From contig JBKPDL010000026.1 in assembly GCA_046727855.1 (NCBI GenBank), positions 4,023 through 68,022 on the forward strand: DNA of 64,000 nt, in the 5' to 3' direction. Positions within the stretch are counted from its first letter, which is position 1. The number at the start of each line of letters is the position of its first letter. Of this stretch, positions 40,614 to 51,422 are shown piece by piece. Made by a program: the position numbers and the translations under genes. A model generated the notes under the pieces. That model did no database searches. It had not been told where the DNA came from and saw only the letters and a list, made by a program, of their open reading frames with translations. This DNA is from DASPWV01 sp046727855 (GTDB lineage: Bacteria; Acidobacteriota; Vicinamibacteria; Vicinamibacterales; UBA2999).

Positions 40614-41609
40614 ATGAAGGTTTCTGACCTCGGTGAGCGTCGGTTACTCGAGCGAATTCGCGCGCGGCTGCCGAAGCCACCCGGCCATGTAGTGGTGGGC
40701 ATCGGCGACGATGCGGCCGTCGTGGAGGTCGCCAGAAATACCCGCGTTGTGGTGACGACGGACGCGCTTGTTGAAGGTGTGCATTTCGATCGTGCGTTTT
40801 CGACGCCCGCTGACATCGGCCACAAGGCACTCGCGGTCAACCTCAGCGATTTAGCCGCGATGGGCGCCACTCCGGTTTGGGCGCTGCTGTCACTGGCGTT
40901 GCCGGACGGCACGGCCGTTGAAGACGTTGAGGCGCTCGTGGATGGGCTTGTGGGCCTGGCCAATGCAAATTCCCTTGCGTTGGTGGGTGGCAACCTGACG
41001 AGCAGCCACAACCAGCTCGTCGTTGACGTGACTGCGGGTGGAACGGTTCATCCGCGCCATGTATTGCTGAGAGACGGTGGCCGCGCTGGTGACCTCCTCT
41101 TCACCAGCGGAACCATAGGCGCAGCTGCCGCTGGGCTGGAGATGATGAAGGCCGGACTTCCTCCCAGCCCGGCTAACGAGCAGTGCTTCAGCAAGTATCG
41201 TCGGCCCGACGCGCGTGTACGACTGGGGCGCGCGCTCTCGGCCACACGGGCCGCGCGTGCGGCGATGGATTCGAGCGATGGGCTGGCTGACGCCGTACGC
41301 CAGCTTGCCGAAGCAAGCGGGTGTGGAGCAGAGATTGACGCGTCGCAGCTGCCGATTGACGATGGCGCGCGACGCTGGTGGGTATCGCAGGGCGTTGATC
41401 CTGTCGACAGATCTCTTGTCGGCGGTGACGATTACGAACTGCTGATTGCCGTGCCGCCGAAGTGGCGTGGGCGATTGCGGCACGTAACCCGTCGAGTGTC
41501 GGATCCCCCGCTTCGATGCGTCGGCGTGTTGACGAGAACTGCAAACGAGTACGTCGTCGTTCGAGACGGCCGGAGAGAACGACTGACCGGCGGGTTCGAG
41601 CACTGGTAA
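40614..41609 (+). CDS. thiL: Thiamine-monophosphate kinase
   Basis: A 331-aa AIR synthase-fold kinase that makes thiamine diphosphate from thiamine monophosphate. Motifs include VVGIGDDAAVVE (residues about 27-38), TTDALVEGVHFDRAFSTPADIGHKALAVNLSDLAAMGA (about 48-85), ALVGGNLTSS (about 122-131), MDSSDGLADAVRQLAE (about 219-234) and GGDDYELLIAV (about 269-279). It stands apart from other thiamine genes. Confidence 0.95.
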   Translation: MKVSDLGERRLLERIRARLPKPPGHVVVGIGDDAAVVEVARNTRVVVTTDALVEGVHFDRAFSTPADIGHKALAVNLSDLAAMGATPVWALLSLALPDGTAVEDVEALVDGLVGLANANSLALVGGNLTSSHNQLVVDVTAGGTVHPRHVLLRDGGRAGDLLFTSGTIGAAAAGLEMMKAGLPPSPANEQCFSKYRRPDARVRLGRALSATRAARAAMDSSDGLADAVRQLAEASGCGAEIDASQLPIDDGARRWWVSQGVDPVDRSLVGGDDYELLIAVPPKWRGRLRHVTRRVSDPPLRCVGVLTRTANEYVVVRDGRRERLTGGFEHW

Positions 41610-41615
41610 ACAGCT

Positions 41616-42191
41616 ATGTTGATCTCAAAGTCGTTGGTGCGAAAAGTCGTCGCGACACTCGGCGCGGCGGTCGGATTCGTGTTCGTGTACGAAACCACGA
41701 TTCGTGATTCGCGCTATGCGGCGCGGCAGGCGTGGGTTGCCGAAGCCGCGCCTCGCCCGAGCGTGGGTTCACCGCTTTCGTTCACTGCAACCGCCTACTG
41801 CAAGGGGGAAACAACCGCATCCGGCGTCGTCGTGCGCACCGGCGTTGCCGCCGCCGATCCCGCTCTCTTACCCGTCGGCAGCGTGGTCCGCATCGATACG
41901 CCGGATACGCGCTACGACGGCATCTGGACCATCATGGACACCGGTCCCTCTGTGCAGGGACGTACGCTCGATCTCTACATGTGGAGCTGCAACGACGCGC
42001 TTAAGTTCGGCCGCCGATCGGTGCGCGTCAATGTGCTGCGGCTCGGATGGAATCCACAAAACAGCGAGCCGGTTGGGGTCGATTCGCTCTTCCTGCGGCG
42101 CGAGAAAGAGCAAGCAGACCCGCCGCTCCCCGCGCGAGCCGTCGATCCGACGGTCCTGCTTGCGCCCGCTGCGGCTTCGCCGCAATCGTAA
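41616..42191 (+). CDS. 3D-domain cell-wall-associated protein
   Basis: A 191-aa protein with an N-terminal membrane anchor (about residues 8-26) and a 3D (Asp-Asp-Asp) domain at about residues 53-145: FTATAYCKGETTASGVVVRTG, AADPALLPVGSVVRID, YDGIWTIMDTGPSVQGRTLDLYM. The three Asp positions are visible (AADP, IMDTG, TLDLYM). The domain forms a double-psi beta-barrel related to MltA and is found in peptidoglycan-lytic and resuscitation-type proteins; enzymatic activity is not certain. It lies 6 bp after thiL and ahead of a long inverted word array. Confidence 0.85.
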   Translation: MLISKSLVRKVVATLGAAVGFVFVYETTIRDSRYAARQAWVAEAAPRPSVGSPLSFTATAYCKGETTASGVVVRTGVAAADPALLPVGSVVRIDTPDTRYDGIWTIMDTGPSVQGRTLDLYMWSCNDALKFGRRSVRVNVLRLGWNPQNSEPVGVDSLFLRREKEQADPPLPARAVDPTVLLAPAAASPQS

Positions 42192-42213
42192 CCGCCGCGG
42201 CGCCGCGCGCCGC

Positions 42214-42430
42214 GACGTAGGTTCCCAACGAGGTTCCCGGCGGAGGTTCCTCACGCACGTTCACGGAGGTTCCCGACAGGGTTCCTTACGTGTGTTCCTC
42301 ACGGACGTTCTCGTAGTTCCTAGGTAGTGTTCCGAACGACGCGAACTCACGTCAGGAACTCTCACTTAGAGAACCTCGTGAACTCACGTGAGGAACCTAC
42401 GTAAGGAACCCCCGTGAGGAACCCACGTGA
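42214..42430. repeat. Long inverted word array (GAGGTTCC / GGAACCTC, about 215 bp)
   Basis: About nine copies of a GGTTCCnnACG-type word in the left half are mirrored by about seven copies of its complement in the right half. Exact complementary pairs include GGTTCCTCACG (42245-42255) with CGTGAGGAACC (42387-42397, and again 42413-42423) and GGTTCCTTACGT (42280-42291) with ACGTAAGGAACC (42399-42410). It separates the convergent 3D-protein and ABC exporter genes and could form a hairpin or slipped structures. Confidence 0.75.
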
Positions 42431-42436
42431 TGTGGA

Positions 42437-44281
42437 TCATCTCGCATATTGCAACTCGTACAGCGTCCTGTAGATTCCACGTTCTGCCAACAGCTCCTGG
42501 TGAGTCCCCGATTCGCGCAGTTGTCCTTTGTGAAACACCAGGATCCGATCCATGTCTTGAATCGTCGAGAGACGATGAGCGATCGCAAGCGTTGTTCGTC
42601 CGTTCATCAGCACGCGCAGCGCATCGCGCACCAGCAACTCTGTTTCCGTGTCAACGCTCGACGTCGCTTCGTCGAGAATCAGCACCGCTGGATTGAAGGC
42701 GAGCGCGCGCGCAAACGACAGCAGTTGCTTCTGCCCCGCCGACAGCGTTGCACCGCGCTCCACCACTTCGGCGCCGATGCCGCCTAACCGCTGCACAAAC
42801 GTACTGGCGTACACGGCCTCGAGTACCCGGCGCACATCGTCGTCCGTCACGTCGGTCCGGCCAAGGCGAACGTTGCTTGCGATCGAGCCGGAGAACAAGT
42901 GGACGTCCTGCAGGACCAGCCCGAAGAGGGAACGCAGACGCTGCAGCGGCAGCTCGCGGATGTCTACACCGTCCACCGTGATCCATCCCCGGTTGACGTC
43001 GTAAAACCGCATTAGGAGATTGATGATCGTTGTCTTACCCGCGCCAGTGGCGCCGACGATCCCAATACGCTCGCCTGGGCGGACCGTGAAAGAAACGTCG
43101 CGAAGGACGTACTCCTCGTCGGTGTAGGCGAACCAGACGTGGTCGAAGGTCAGCTCGGGCTGGTGGGGCTGCTGGGATGGGTTGGGTAGGTAGGGCACGT
43201 CGGCCCGGTGGCGAAGTTCCGCAGATTCCCCCTGCCCTGCCTGAATTACGCCACCCGCCCTACTATCCCTGTCAGCCTCACTTGCCCCAATTTCCACCGG
43301 TGTATCTAACAAACCGAAGATTCGCTCGGACGATGCCATTGCCGCCTGCAGGATGTTGAATTTCTCCGATAAATCCTGAATCGGCCGGAAGAAGCGCTGG
43401 GCGTACTGAATAAACGCGACGAGCGTTCCCAGCGTCAAGCTGCCCTCGAGCACGCGGATGCCGCCAAACCACAACAACAACGCGACCGCGAGCGCGCTGA
43501 CCAGCTCGATCGCGGGATAGAACACCGCGTAATAGAAGATCGACCGGATATTGGCCTGCCGGTGCTGATCGTTGATCTCGACGAAGCGATCGAGATTCCG
43601 GCGCTCGCGGCGGAACAGTTGGACGGTGGAGGTGCCGGTGATGTTCTCCTGCAGGAACGCGTTGATGCGCGCGATCCAGATGCGAACGTCGCGGTACGTC
43701 TGCCGGACATGCACGCGGAACCACTGCGTGATCATCACGATCAGCGGCAGCACCGAAAACGCGATCAACGCCAGCCGCCAATCGAGCACGAGCATCGTCA
43801 CCATGATGCCGACGAGCGTGAAGACGTCGCCAAACACTGAGACCACACCGGAGGTGAAAAGCTCGTTCAGCGCGTCCACGTCGGTCGTGACGCGCGTCAT
43901 CAGGCGGCCAACCGGATTTCTGTCGTAGAACCGGACATCCAGTCGCTGCAGGTGCGTGTAAATCTCGGTTCGCAGATCGAACATGATCCGCTGCCCCGTC
44001 ATCTGCAGCATCCAGGTCTGGGTAAACTCCAACACGAATTCGGCGACGATCACCCCGACGTAGAGCATCGCGATCCAGCGGAGACCGTCGAAGTCGCGCG
44101 CCGGAATCGAAGCATCGATCACCTGGCGCGTCAACCAGGGTGGCGCAAGCTGCAGGATGGCGCCCGCGATGATTGCCGCGAGTGCGATCAGAACGGACCG
44201 CGAGTAAGGCCGTAAATAGGTCAACAGCCGGCGCATCAAACGCGCGTCATACGCTTTGCCGAGAACGTCTTCTTCGTGCAT
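42437..44281 (-). CDS. ABC exporter half-transporter (MsbA/Mdl type), canonical ATP site
   Basis: A 614-aa protein with a six-helix exporter transmembrane domain (residues about 20-315) and a nucleotide-binding domain. Walker A is GATGAGKTT (about 427-435), the signature is LSAGQKQLLSFARAL, and Walker B with catalytic Glu is AVLILDEATSSVD. An insert of about 40 residues (SEADRDSRAGG to NPSQQPHQP) sits in the linker between the domains and is encoded by a G/C-run repeat. With the gene 72 bp upstream it forms a heterodimeric exporter; the substrate is unknown. Confidence 0.93.
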   Translation of the reverse strand: MHEEDVLGKAYDARLMRRLLTYLRPYSRSVLIALAAIIAGAILQLAPPWLTRQVIDASIPARDFDGLRWIAMLYVGVIVAEFVLEFTQTWMLQMTGQRIMFDLRTEIYTHLQRLDVRFYDRNPVGRLMTRVTTDVDALNELFTSGVVSVFGDVFTLVGIMVTMLVLDWRLALIAFSVLPLIVMITQWFRVHVRQTYRDVRIWIARINAFLQENITGTSTVQLFRRERRNLDRFVEINDQHRQANIRSIFYYAVFYPAIELVSALAVALLLWFGGIRVLEGSLTLGTLVAFIQYAQRFFRPIQDLSEKFNILQAAMASSERIFGLLDTPVEIGASEADRDSRAGGVIQAGQGESAELRHRADVPYLPNPSQQPHQPELTFDHVWFAYTDEEYVLRDVSFTVRPGERIGIVGATGAGKTTIINLLMRFYDVNRGWITVDGVDIRELPLQRLRSLFGLVLQDVHLFSGSIASNVRLGRTDVTDDDVRRVLEAVYASTFVQRLGGIGAEVVERGATLSAGQKQLLSFARALAFNPAVLILDEATSSVDTETELLVRDALRVLMNGRTTLAIAHRLSTIQDMDRILVFHKGQLRESGTHQELLAERGIYRTLYELQYAR

Positions 44282-44335
44282 GGGTTGGTCGTCGGCCGAC
44301 GGTGTACGGTCGACCTTTCAATAAAACCCGGAGCC

Positions 44336-44361
44336 GCGGAGCTTTAGCTCCGCCTACGACG
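44336..44361. repeat. REP-like hairpin between the two ABC exporter genes
   Basis: A perfect 7-bp stem GCGGAGC-TTTA-GCTCCGC is followed by CTACGACG. Loop and tail match the family seen at 11313, 13125 and 16667 (loop in opposite orientation: TTTA for TAAA). Confidence 0.65.
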
Positions 44362-46180
44362 CAGCAAGTTCTTCCTCCAACAATTGCTTCTGATGGAGAT
44401 CGGCGTAGATGCCGCCCATCGCCACGAGCTCGTTGTGGGTGCCGCGCTCGGCGATACGCCCGCCGTCCAACACGAGAATGAGATCCGCGTCCCGAACCGT
44501 CGAGATTCGATGCGAAACGATCAGCGCGGTGCGCTCGCCCATCACTTGCCGCAGTCTGCCCAAGATCTCCTCCTCTGTGTGCGTATCTACTGCCGACAGC
44601 GCATCGTCCAGAATCAGGATTCGTGGATCGACATACAGCGCCCGCGCTATCGCCGTGCGCTGCTTTTGCCCACCCGACAACGTGATGCCACGCTCGCCGA
44701 CACGGGTTTGGTAACCTTGGGGAAAATCGGCGACATCCTTATCGAGCCGCGCAATCGCCGACACTTCCGCAATCCGCTCCACATCGGCGTAATTGCGCAC
44801 CGCCCCTTCTGCACCCCCCGGACTATCCGCACCCGAACTGCCCGCCGCAAACGCAACGTTTTCGGCAACCGTATCGGAGAACAAGAACGGCTCCTGCGGC
44901 ACGAAGGCGATCGCGCCGCGCACCGTCGCAAGCGGCAAGGTCCGAACGTCCATACCATCGATGAACACCGTGCCGGGCGGCGGGTCGTGTAACCGTGCAA
45001 GCAGCGAGAGCAGCGTGCTTTTGCCCGACCCAGTACGTCCCACGATCGCGACCTTCTGCCCCGCCGCGATCCGGACGTTGACGTTGTCGAGCACGCGTTG
45101 ATCGCCGTATGCGAACGACAGGTTGCGGAACTCAACGGCGCCTCGAATGTCGGCAGCCGACACGTCGGTTCGTGTCTCGCTCATGTCGGCAATGGCTGGC
45201 GGGGTATCCATGACTTCGAGCATCCGGCTCCACGATGCGCGGCCTCGCTGCAGCAGATTCGTCACCCAGCCGAAGGCGATCATGGGCCACGACAGCATCA
45301 TCAGGTAGGTGTTGAAGGCGACGAGCTCGCCGACCGACATGCGGCCGGCAATCACATCGCGTGCGCCAATCCAGAGCACGAGCAGCTCGGAGACGCCCAT
45401 GAAAAAGCCCATGCTCGGAAAAAACAACCCCTGCATCCGAATCAGTGTGCGATTGCGGTCGATGTATTCCTGATTGGCGCGGCGAAACCGCTCGAGCTCG
45501 TAGTTCTCCTGTCCGTAGGCGCGAATCACGCGTACACCGGCGAGGGCCTCTTGTGTAACCGCGCTCAGGTCCGAAAGCTGCTGCTGAATCCGTTCGAAGC
45601 GCTCGTGAATAGCGCGGCCCGAGTAGCGCGCGACAAGCGTCACCACCGGCAGCGGAAGCAGCGCAATCAGCGTGAGACGTGCGTTGATCGTCGCCATCAT
45701 CGACAGCGCGACCACGAAGGTGAACGCCGTGCTCGCGGTGTACATCACCGCCGGACCGATCATCATGCGCACCGCATTGAGATCGTTGGTCGCCCGCGAC
45801 ATCAGATCGCCGGTGCGATGACGATGAAAGTACGAGAGTGGAAGTCGCTGCAGGTGCGCGAAGAAGGCGTTGCGCAGGTCGTACTCGATATCGCGCGACG
45901 CGCCGATGATGACGCGTCGCATCACGTATCGGCTCACGCCGCCGATGATCGTCACCGCCAATATCAGCGACGCATAGACCAGCAGCTTGGCACGGGTGAC
46001 GCCTTGCTGCAGATCGTCGATCGCATGGCGCAACACCCATGGCCCCAGCAACGTGACCGCCGCTGTGGAGACGACGCACGCGAATCCGAGGACATAACGT
46101 CCGCGATAACGGACAACAAACCTCAACAGGCGATGGAAAGATGAGTTCAACGCAGGTCTTTCACCTATTTTCCATGACAA
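44354..46180 (-). CDS. ABC exporter half-transporter with degenerate ATP site
   Basis: A 608-aa exporter subunit with six transmembrane helices and an NBD: Walker A GRTGSGKST (about residues 375-383), signature LSGGQKQRTAIARALY, Walker B RILILDDALSAVD, where Asp replaces the catalytic Glu. That substitution is typical of the non-catalytic site in heterodimeric exporters (BmrCD, TM287/288). A Gly/Ser/Ala-rich insert (GSSGADSPGGAEGAVRN) interrupts the NBD. The annotated start is a TTG; another TTG 11 codons in (46147) is possible. Its stop overlaps the hairpin above by 8 bp. Confidence 0.92.
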   Translation of the reverse strand: MSWKIGERPALNSSFHRLLRFVVRYRGRYVLGFACVVSTAAVTLLGPWVLRHAIDDLQQGVTRAKLLVYASLILAVTIIGGVSRYVMRRVIIGASRDIEYDLRNAFFAHLQRLPLSYFHRHRTGDLMSRATNDLNAVRMMIGPAVMYTASTAFTFVVALSMMATINARLTLIALLPLPVVTLVARYSGRAIHERFERIQQQLSDLSAVTQEALAGVRVIRAYGQENYELERFRRANQEYIDRNRTLIRMQGLFFPSMGFFMGVSELLVLWIGARDVIAGRMSVGELVAFNTYLMMLSWPMIAFGWVTNLLQRGRASWSRMLEVMDTPPAIADMSETRTDVSAADIRGAVEFRNLSFAYGDQRVLDNVNVRIAAGQKVAIVGRTGSGKSTLLSLLARLHDPPPGTVFIDGMDVRTLPLATVRGAIAFVPQEPFLFSDTVAENVAFAAGSSGADSPGGAEGAVRNYADVERIAEVSAIARLDKDVADFPQGYQTRVGERGITLSGGQKQRTAIARALYVDPRILILDDALSAVDTHTEEEILGRLRQVMGERTALIVSHRISTVRDADLILVLDGGRIAERGTHNELVAMGGIYADLHQKQLLEEELAAS

Positions 46181-46229
46181 TCGCTTGCATTACCCCAAAG
46201 CCCTGCTGGTATCATCGAGCCGCCCAACT

Positions 46230-48062
<1,833 letters not shown>

Positions 48063-48090
48063 ATGGTTTAGCCGGTTACAATGAAAATCA

Positions 48091-48915
48091 ATGGTTGAGC
48101 TGGTTCACCGATTAAGGCGCGTTGCATTTGCGCTGTTCGTCGTTCTCACGTGGGTTTCTCTAGCTGAGGCGCAATATCGACGGCCACTAGAACCGTCGAT
48201 TGGCGAGGACTACCACGTTGAGGCATCCGCCGTCCTCTGGAGCGCGGCGCCCGGTCTCGATATCTCCAGCGATGGGCTGGGACAAACCGGCACGGTCATC
48301 GATCTCGTCGACGACCTCAACATACAGAAGAAGATGATTCGCGAGATTCGCGTCGTTCTTCGCCCCGCGACCAAGCACAAGTTTCACTTCAACTACATGC
48401 CGATCAAGTACGAGGCTGAAGCCAGCGTGCCGCGCGAGTTCGTCTTCAATGGTCAGCGCTATCGCATTGGTATGCCGGTCAACACCACAGCCCAGTTGAC
48501 GACGTACCGGCTAGGTTACGAGTACGATTTCTTCTATCGCGACAGGGGCTACGCAGGCGTAATGTTCGATCTCAAGTACACGAACGTCGATGTTACGCTC
48601 GCGACGCCTATTACGTCCGAGTTCATGAAGGCACCGGCGCCTATTCCGGCCCTCGGGTTCACCGGACGCGGTTACATTGCATCTAACACGTCGGTGACCG
48701 GGGAGATTTCATTCTTCAAGGTCCCTGAGAACCTCGGCGGCGAAGACTTCGGCGGCCGGTATATCGATTTCGACATTTACGGCACCTTTAACTTCAACAA
48801 CAACGTTGGTGCGCAGTTTGGATACCGCTCTGTGGATGTGGACTACTTCACAGAAGCCGATACCGGCGCGCTCAACTTCAGAGGACCGTACTTCACCGGC
48901 GTCGTCCGGTTTTGA
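48091..48915 (+). CDS. Outer-membrane beta-barrel-like protein, unknown function
   Basis: A 274-aa protein with a signal peptide (about residues 1-27, ending SLAEAQ). Alternating hydrophobic/aromatic strands follow (KHKFHFNYMPIKY, YRLGYEYDFFYRDRGYAGVMFDLKYTNVDV, RYIDFDIYGTFNFN, GAQFGYRSVDVDYF), and it ends in ...VVRF, a C-terminal Phe common in barrels recognised by BamA. I do not recognise a specific family. It starts 28 bp after cstA. Confidence 0.72.
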   Translation: MVELVHRLRRVAFALFVVLTWVSLAEAQYRRPLEPSIGEDYHVEASAVLWSAAPGLDISSDGLGQTGTVIDLVDDLNIQKKMIREIRVVLRPATKHKFHFNYMPIKYEAEASVPREFVFNGQRYRIGMPVNTTAQLTTYRLGYEYDFFYRDRGYAGVMFDLKYTNVDVTLATPITSEFMKAPAPIPALGFTGRGYIASNTSVTGEISFFKVPENLGGEDFGGRYIDFDIYGTFNFNNNVGAQFGYRSVDVDYFTEADTGALNFRGPYFTGVVRF

Positions 48916-48977
48916 CCAGGCCGACCTCAACGTTCACGGCTACGGGTTCGAATTGAGCAGTGACCAGCCGCGGCCTC

Positions 48978-49733
48978 TCAGGTCCTCCCCACCGGTTTAA
49001 TCGCATGCAACAACAACGAGCTGCCAATCGGCATGTTCGTCACGCGCAGCGCGGCGGCTTCTAACCCCACCAGCGTGCTGAAGAATCCGTTAATCGGCGC
49101 CGGCGGCACCGTGATGTCGAACTCGCCTGCCTCCAGCTTGCCACCGCTCCGCCAGCGTTGCCAGAGCCGTACCGGCAGCATGATCGGGAAGAGCGTCGCA
49201 TGTGCGAAGGTCAAACGCTCGATGACGAAGCCGGCGCACTTGAAGAGCGCGCGCAGCGTCGCCGGCGTATAGCGGCGCACTTCTTCCGACAGCACCGAGT
49301 GTCCACCGCTCAACACGTTGAGCGCCGCGACGTTGAGGATCGCGTGACCTCCGGGTTTCAGCACGCGCCACATTTCGCGCACCGCCTCGCGCTCCACCGC
49401 ATCAGGCAGCGTCTGAAACACGTCAAACGACGTGACCACATCGAATTGGCCGCTCGCAAACGGTATGGCGGCAATGCTCGCGCGCGCGATGTCGCGGCGC
49501 CCCATGGCGCGGGCAAAGGCGAGGCCATTCCATGTGAGATCGAACCCAAAGGCGTCGCCAAACTTCTCGAGCATCGCGAGATTGGAACCGGTACCGCAAC
49601 CGCAATCGAGCAAACGCGGACGCGCGCGACCCTTGACCGCGCGCGCGATTTCAGGGCGCACATACCAACGAAACCCGCGAAACCAAAAGTGTGATTGCTC
49701 GGCGCGATAGGTGAGTTCGAGCAGGCGGTCCAT
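48978..49733 (-). CDS. Class I SAM-dependent methyltransferase
   Basis: A 251-aa protein with SAM-binding motif I RLLDCGCGTGSNLAMLEKFG (about residues 40-59), motif II-like FDVVTSFDVFQTLPD (about 97-111) and post-motif MWRVLKPGGHAILNVAAL (about 120-137). It is of the Methyltransf_11 type found in glycan or lipid pathways. It is divergent from the membrane protein pair, with starts 24 bp apart, so it may act in the same surface-polysaccharide process. The substrate is unknown. Confidence 0.85.
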   Translation of the reverse strand: MDRLLELTYRAEQSHFWFRGFRWYVRPEIARAVKGRARPRLLDCGCGTGSNLAMLEKFGDAFGFDLTWNGLAFARAMGRRDIARASIAAIPFASGQFDVVTSFDVFQTLPDAVEREAVREMWRVLKPGGHAILNVAALNVLSGGHSVLSEEVRRYTPATLRALFKCAGFVIERLTFAHATLFPIMLPVRLWQRWRSGGKLEAGEFDITVPPAPINGFFSTLVGLEAAALRVTNMPIGSSLLLHAIKPVGRT

Positions 49734-49757
49734 GCAGTCGGGACGGGGCGAGGCCTC

Positions 49758-51422
49758 ATGCTACCATGGCGCTCCGTGATCGCCTGCGCGCGTGGCCTCG
49801 GCGAGGCGCTCCTCGTCGTCGTGGCCGGCCTGATGCTGACTGTGGCAATGACCTACCCGTTGGCGTTCAAGATCGATTCAATCGGCCGCCTCAACACCGA
49901 CGACGGACGTTGGAGCATATGGGTCGTGTCGTGGGTAGCGCACGCGCTGACGACAAATCCGCTGGGTGTATTCGACGCCAATATCTTTTACCCGCACAAG
50001 TCGACGCTGGCGTATTCGGAAGCCAACATCGTCGCCGGCGCGATCGGCGCACCGATATGGGCGATGTCGCACAATCCATATCTCACGCACAACTTTGTCG
50101 TGATCGTTTCGTTCGTGACGGCGTTTGCCGGAGCGTATTACTTGGTCCGGTATCTCGCGATTAGCCGCGCGGCCGCGATGGTGGCGGCGGTCCTGTATGC
50201 GTTTTGCCCCTTCGTCTTCGCGCGAACGGCACACATTCAACTGCTGCTCACCGGCGGCCTTCCGTTCTGCATGCTCGCCTTTCATCGCCTCGTGATTCAG
50301 CCAACCGTGCCGCGCGCGACGACGCTCGGCGTCCTCATCGCGGTGCAATCACTCGCGTGTGCGTACTACGGCGTGTTTGCCATCCTGATGGTTGGGCTCG
50401 GCACGGCGCTGTTCGCAGTAACACGCGGCCTGTGGCGTTCGCGTGACTATTGGATCGGTCTCGGACTTGCGGCGTTTGTCAGCGCGGCGTTGACGTTTCC
50501 GTTCTTCTTGCCGTACCTGCGCGTGCAGCGTGAGCTGGGATTTGCACGAACCCTCGAGGACACGCGCGAGTTTTCAGTGAATGCCGGAGCGTGGTTTGCG
50601 TCGTCGGCGTGGGCGCACCGGTGGTGGCTTCCCGGCCTGGGTGAATTCAACGAGGTGCTGTTTCCCGGAATTCTCACACTCGTCCTCGGTATCAGCGGCG
50701 CGATTTGGATGTGGAGGAACACTGCGCACGGCAATCGCGACGTGTTCCTGCTGTATTTCCTGATCGCCGTGATTGCGTTCTGGTCGTCGTTCGGCCCAGA
50801 CGCAGGTCTCTACTGGATCTTGTACAAAACGATCCCGATTTTCTCTTTCATGCGCGCACCCGGCCGGATGGGGATCATGGTGGTGCTGGCGCTGATCGTT
50901 CTCGCCGGACCGCTGCTGGCATCGATGCTCGCCCGCATGCGTTTGCCGTTGCTCGCGGGCGCAACAGTGGCGCTCATCGCGGCCGCGGAGCTGGCCGCAG
51001 CCCCGCTCCGGCAGCTACGTGACGCCGAGCCAGTCTCGCCTGTGTACCGCACGCTCGCCACCCTGAGCTATGCGCCAGTGATCGAGCTGCCCTATTGGTA
51101 CGAGCGCAGCGACTTCCCGCGGCATGCCTACTACATGCTCAGTTCAACGACGCACTGGTTCCCGCTGATCAACGGCTACAGCGACCACATTCCGCAGGAT
51201 TTCCGCGACACAGTGATTCCGCTCAGCTCGTTTCCATCGCGCGCGTCGTTCCACCTTCTCGGTCGGGTGCACACGCGCTACGTGGTGTTCCACTTGAACA
51301 TGTACGACGCGCGCCTGCGTCAGCGGCTGATGGAGCGCCTGGACGCGTACTCAAAGTACCTGCGACCGTTGATGCGCGATGGTGACGTGTGGCTGTTCGA
51401 AATCGTCGACTGGCCGAAGTAG
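49758..51422 (+). CDS. Polytopic membrane protein, GT-C-like
   Basis: A 554-aa protein with about 11-12 hydrophobic segments. The N-terminal block GRLNTDDGRWSIWVVSWVAHALTTNPLGVFDANIFYPHKSTLAYSE resembles the first extracytoplasmic loop of GT-C-fold membrane glycosyltransferases, with an acidic pair (DD). The C-terminal 130 residues are soluble-looking and end in DGDVWLFEIVDWPK. It is paralogous to the next gene, which it overlaps by 34 bp. A role in transferring sugars from lipid carriers is a possibility only. Confidence 0.7.
   Translation: MLPWRSVIACARGLGEALLVVVAGLMLTVAMTYPLAFKIDSIGRLNTDDGRWSIWVVSWVAHALTTNPLGVFDANIFYPHKSTLAYSEANIVAGAIGAPIWAMSHNPYLTHNFVVIVSFVTAFAGAYYLVRYLAISRAAAMVAAVLYAFCPFVFARTAHIQLLLTGGLPFCMLAFHRLVIQPTVPRATTLGVLIAVQSLACAYYGVFAILMVGLGTALFAVTRGLWRSRDYWIGLGLAAFVSAALTFPFFLPYLRVQRELGFARTLEDTREFSVNAGAWFASSAWAHRWWLPGLGEFNEVLFPGILTLVLGISGAIWMWRNTAHGNRDVFLLYFLIAVIAFWSSFGPDAGLYWILYKTIPIFSFMRAPGRMGIMVVLALIVLAGPLLASMLARMRLPLLAGATVALIAAAELAAAPLRQLRDAEPVSPVYRTLATLSYAPVIELPYWYERSDFPRHAYYMLSSTTHWFPLINGYSDHIPQDFRDTVIPLSSFPSRASFHLLGRVHTRYVVFHLNMYDARLRQRLMERLDAYSKYLRPLMRDGDVWLFEIVDWPK

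Noticed and set aside
40183..40614. 143-codon plus-strand frame over the 6S RNA region
   Set aside because: The same bases form the promoter-linked 6S RNA with paired ends; the translation has no recognisable motif.
42214..42430. Possible CRISPR array
   Set aside because: Repeat units are 11-13 bp, degenerate, switch strand halfway, and have no constant-length unique spacers or cas genes.
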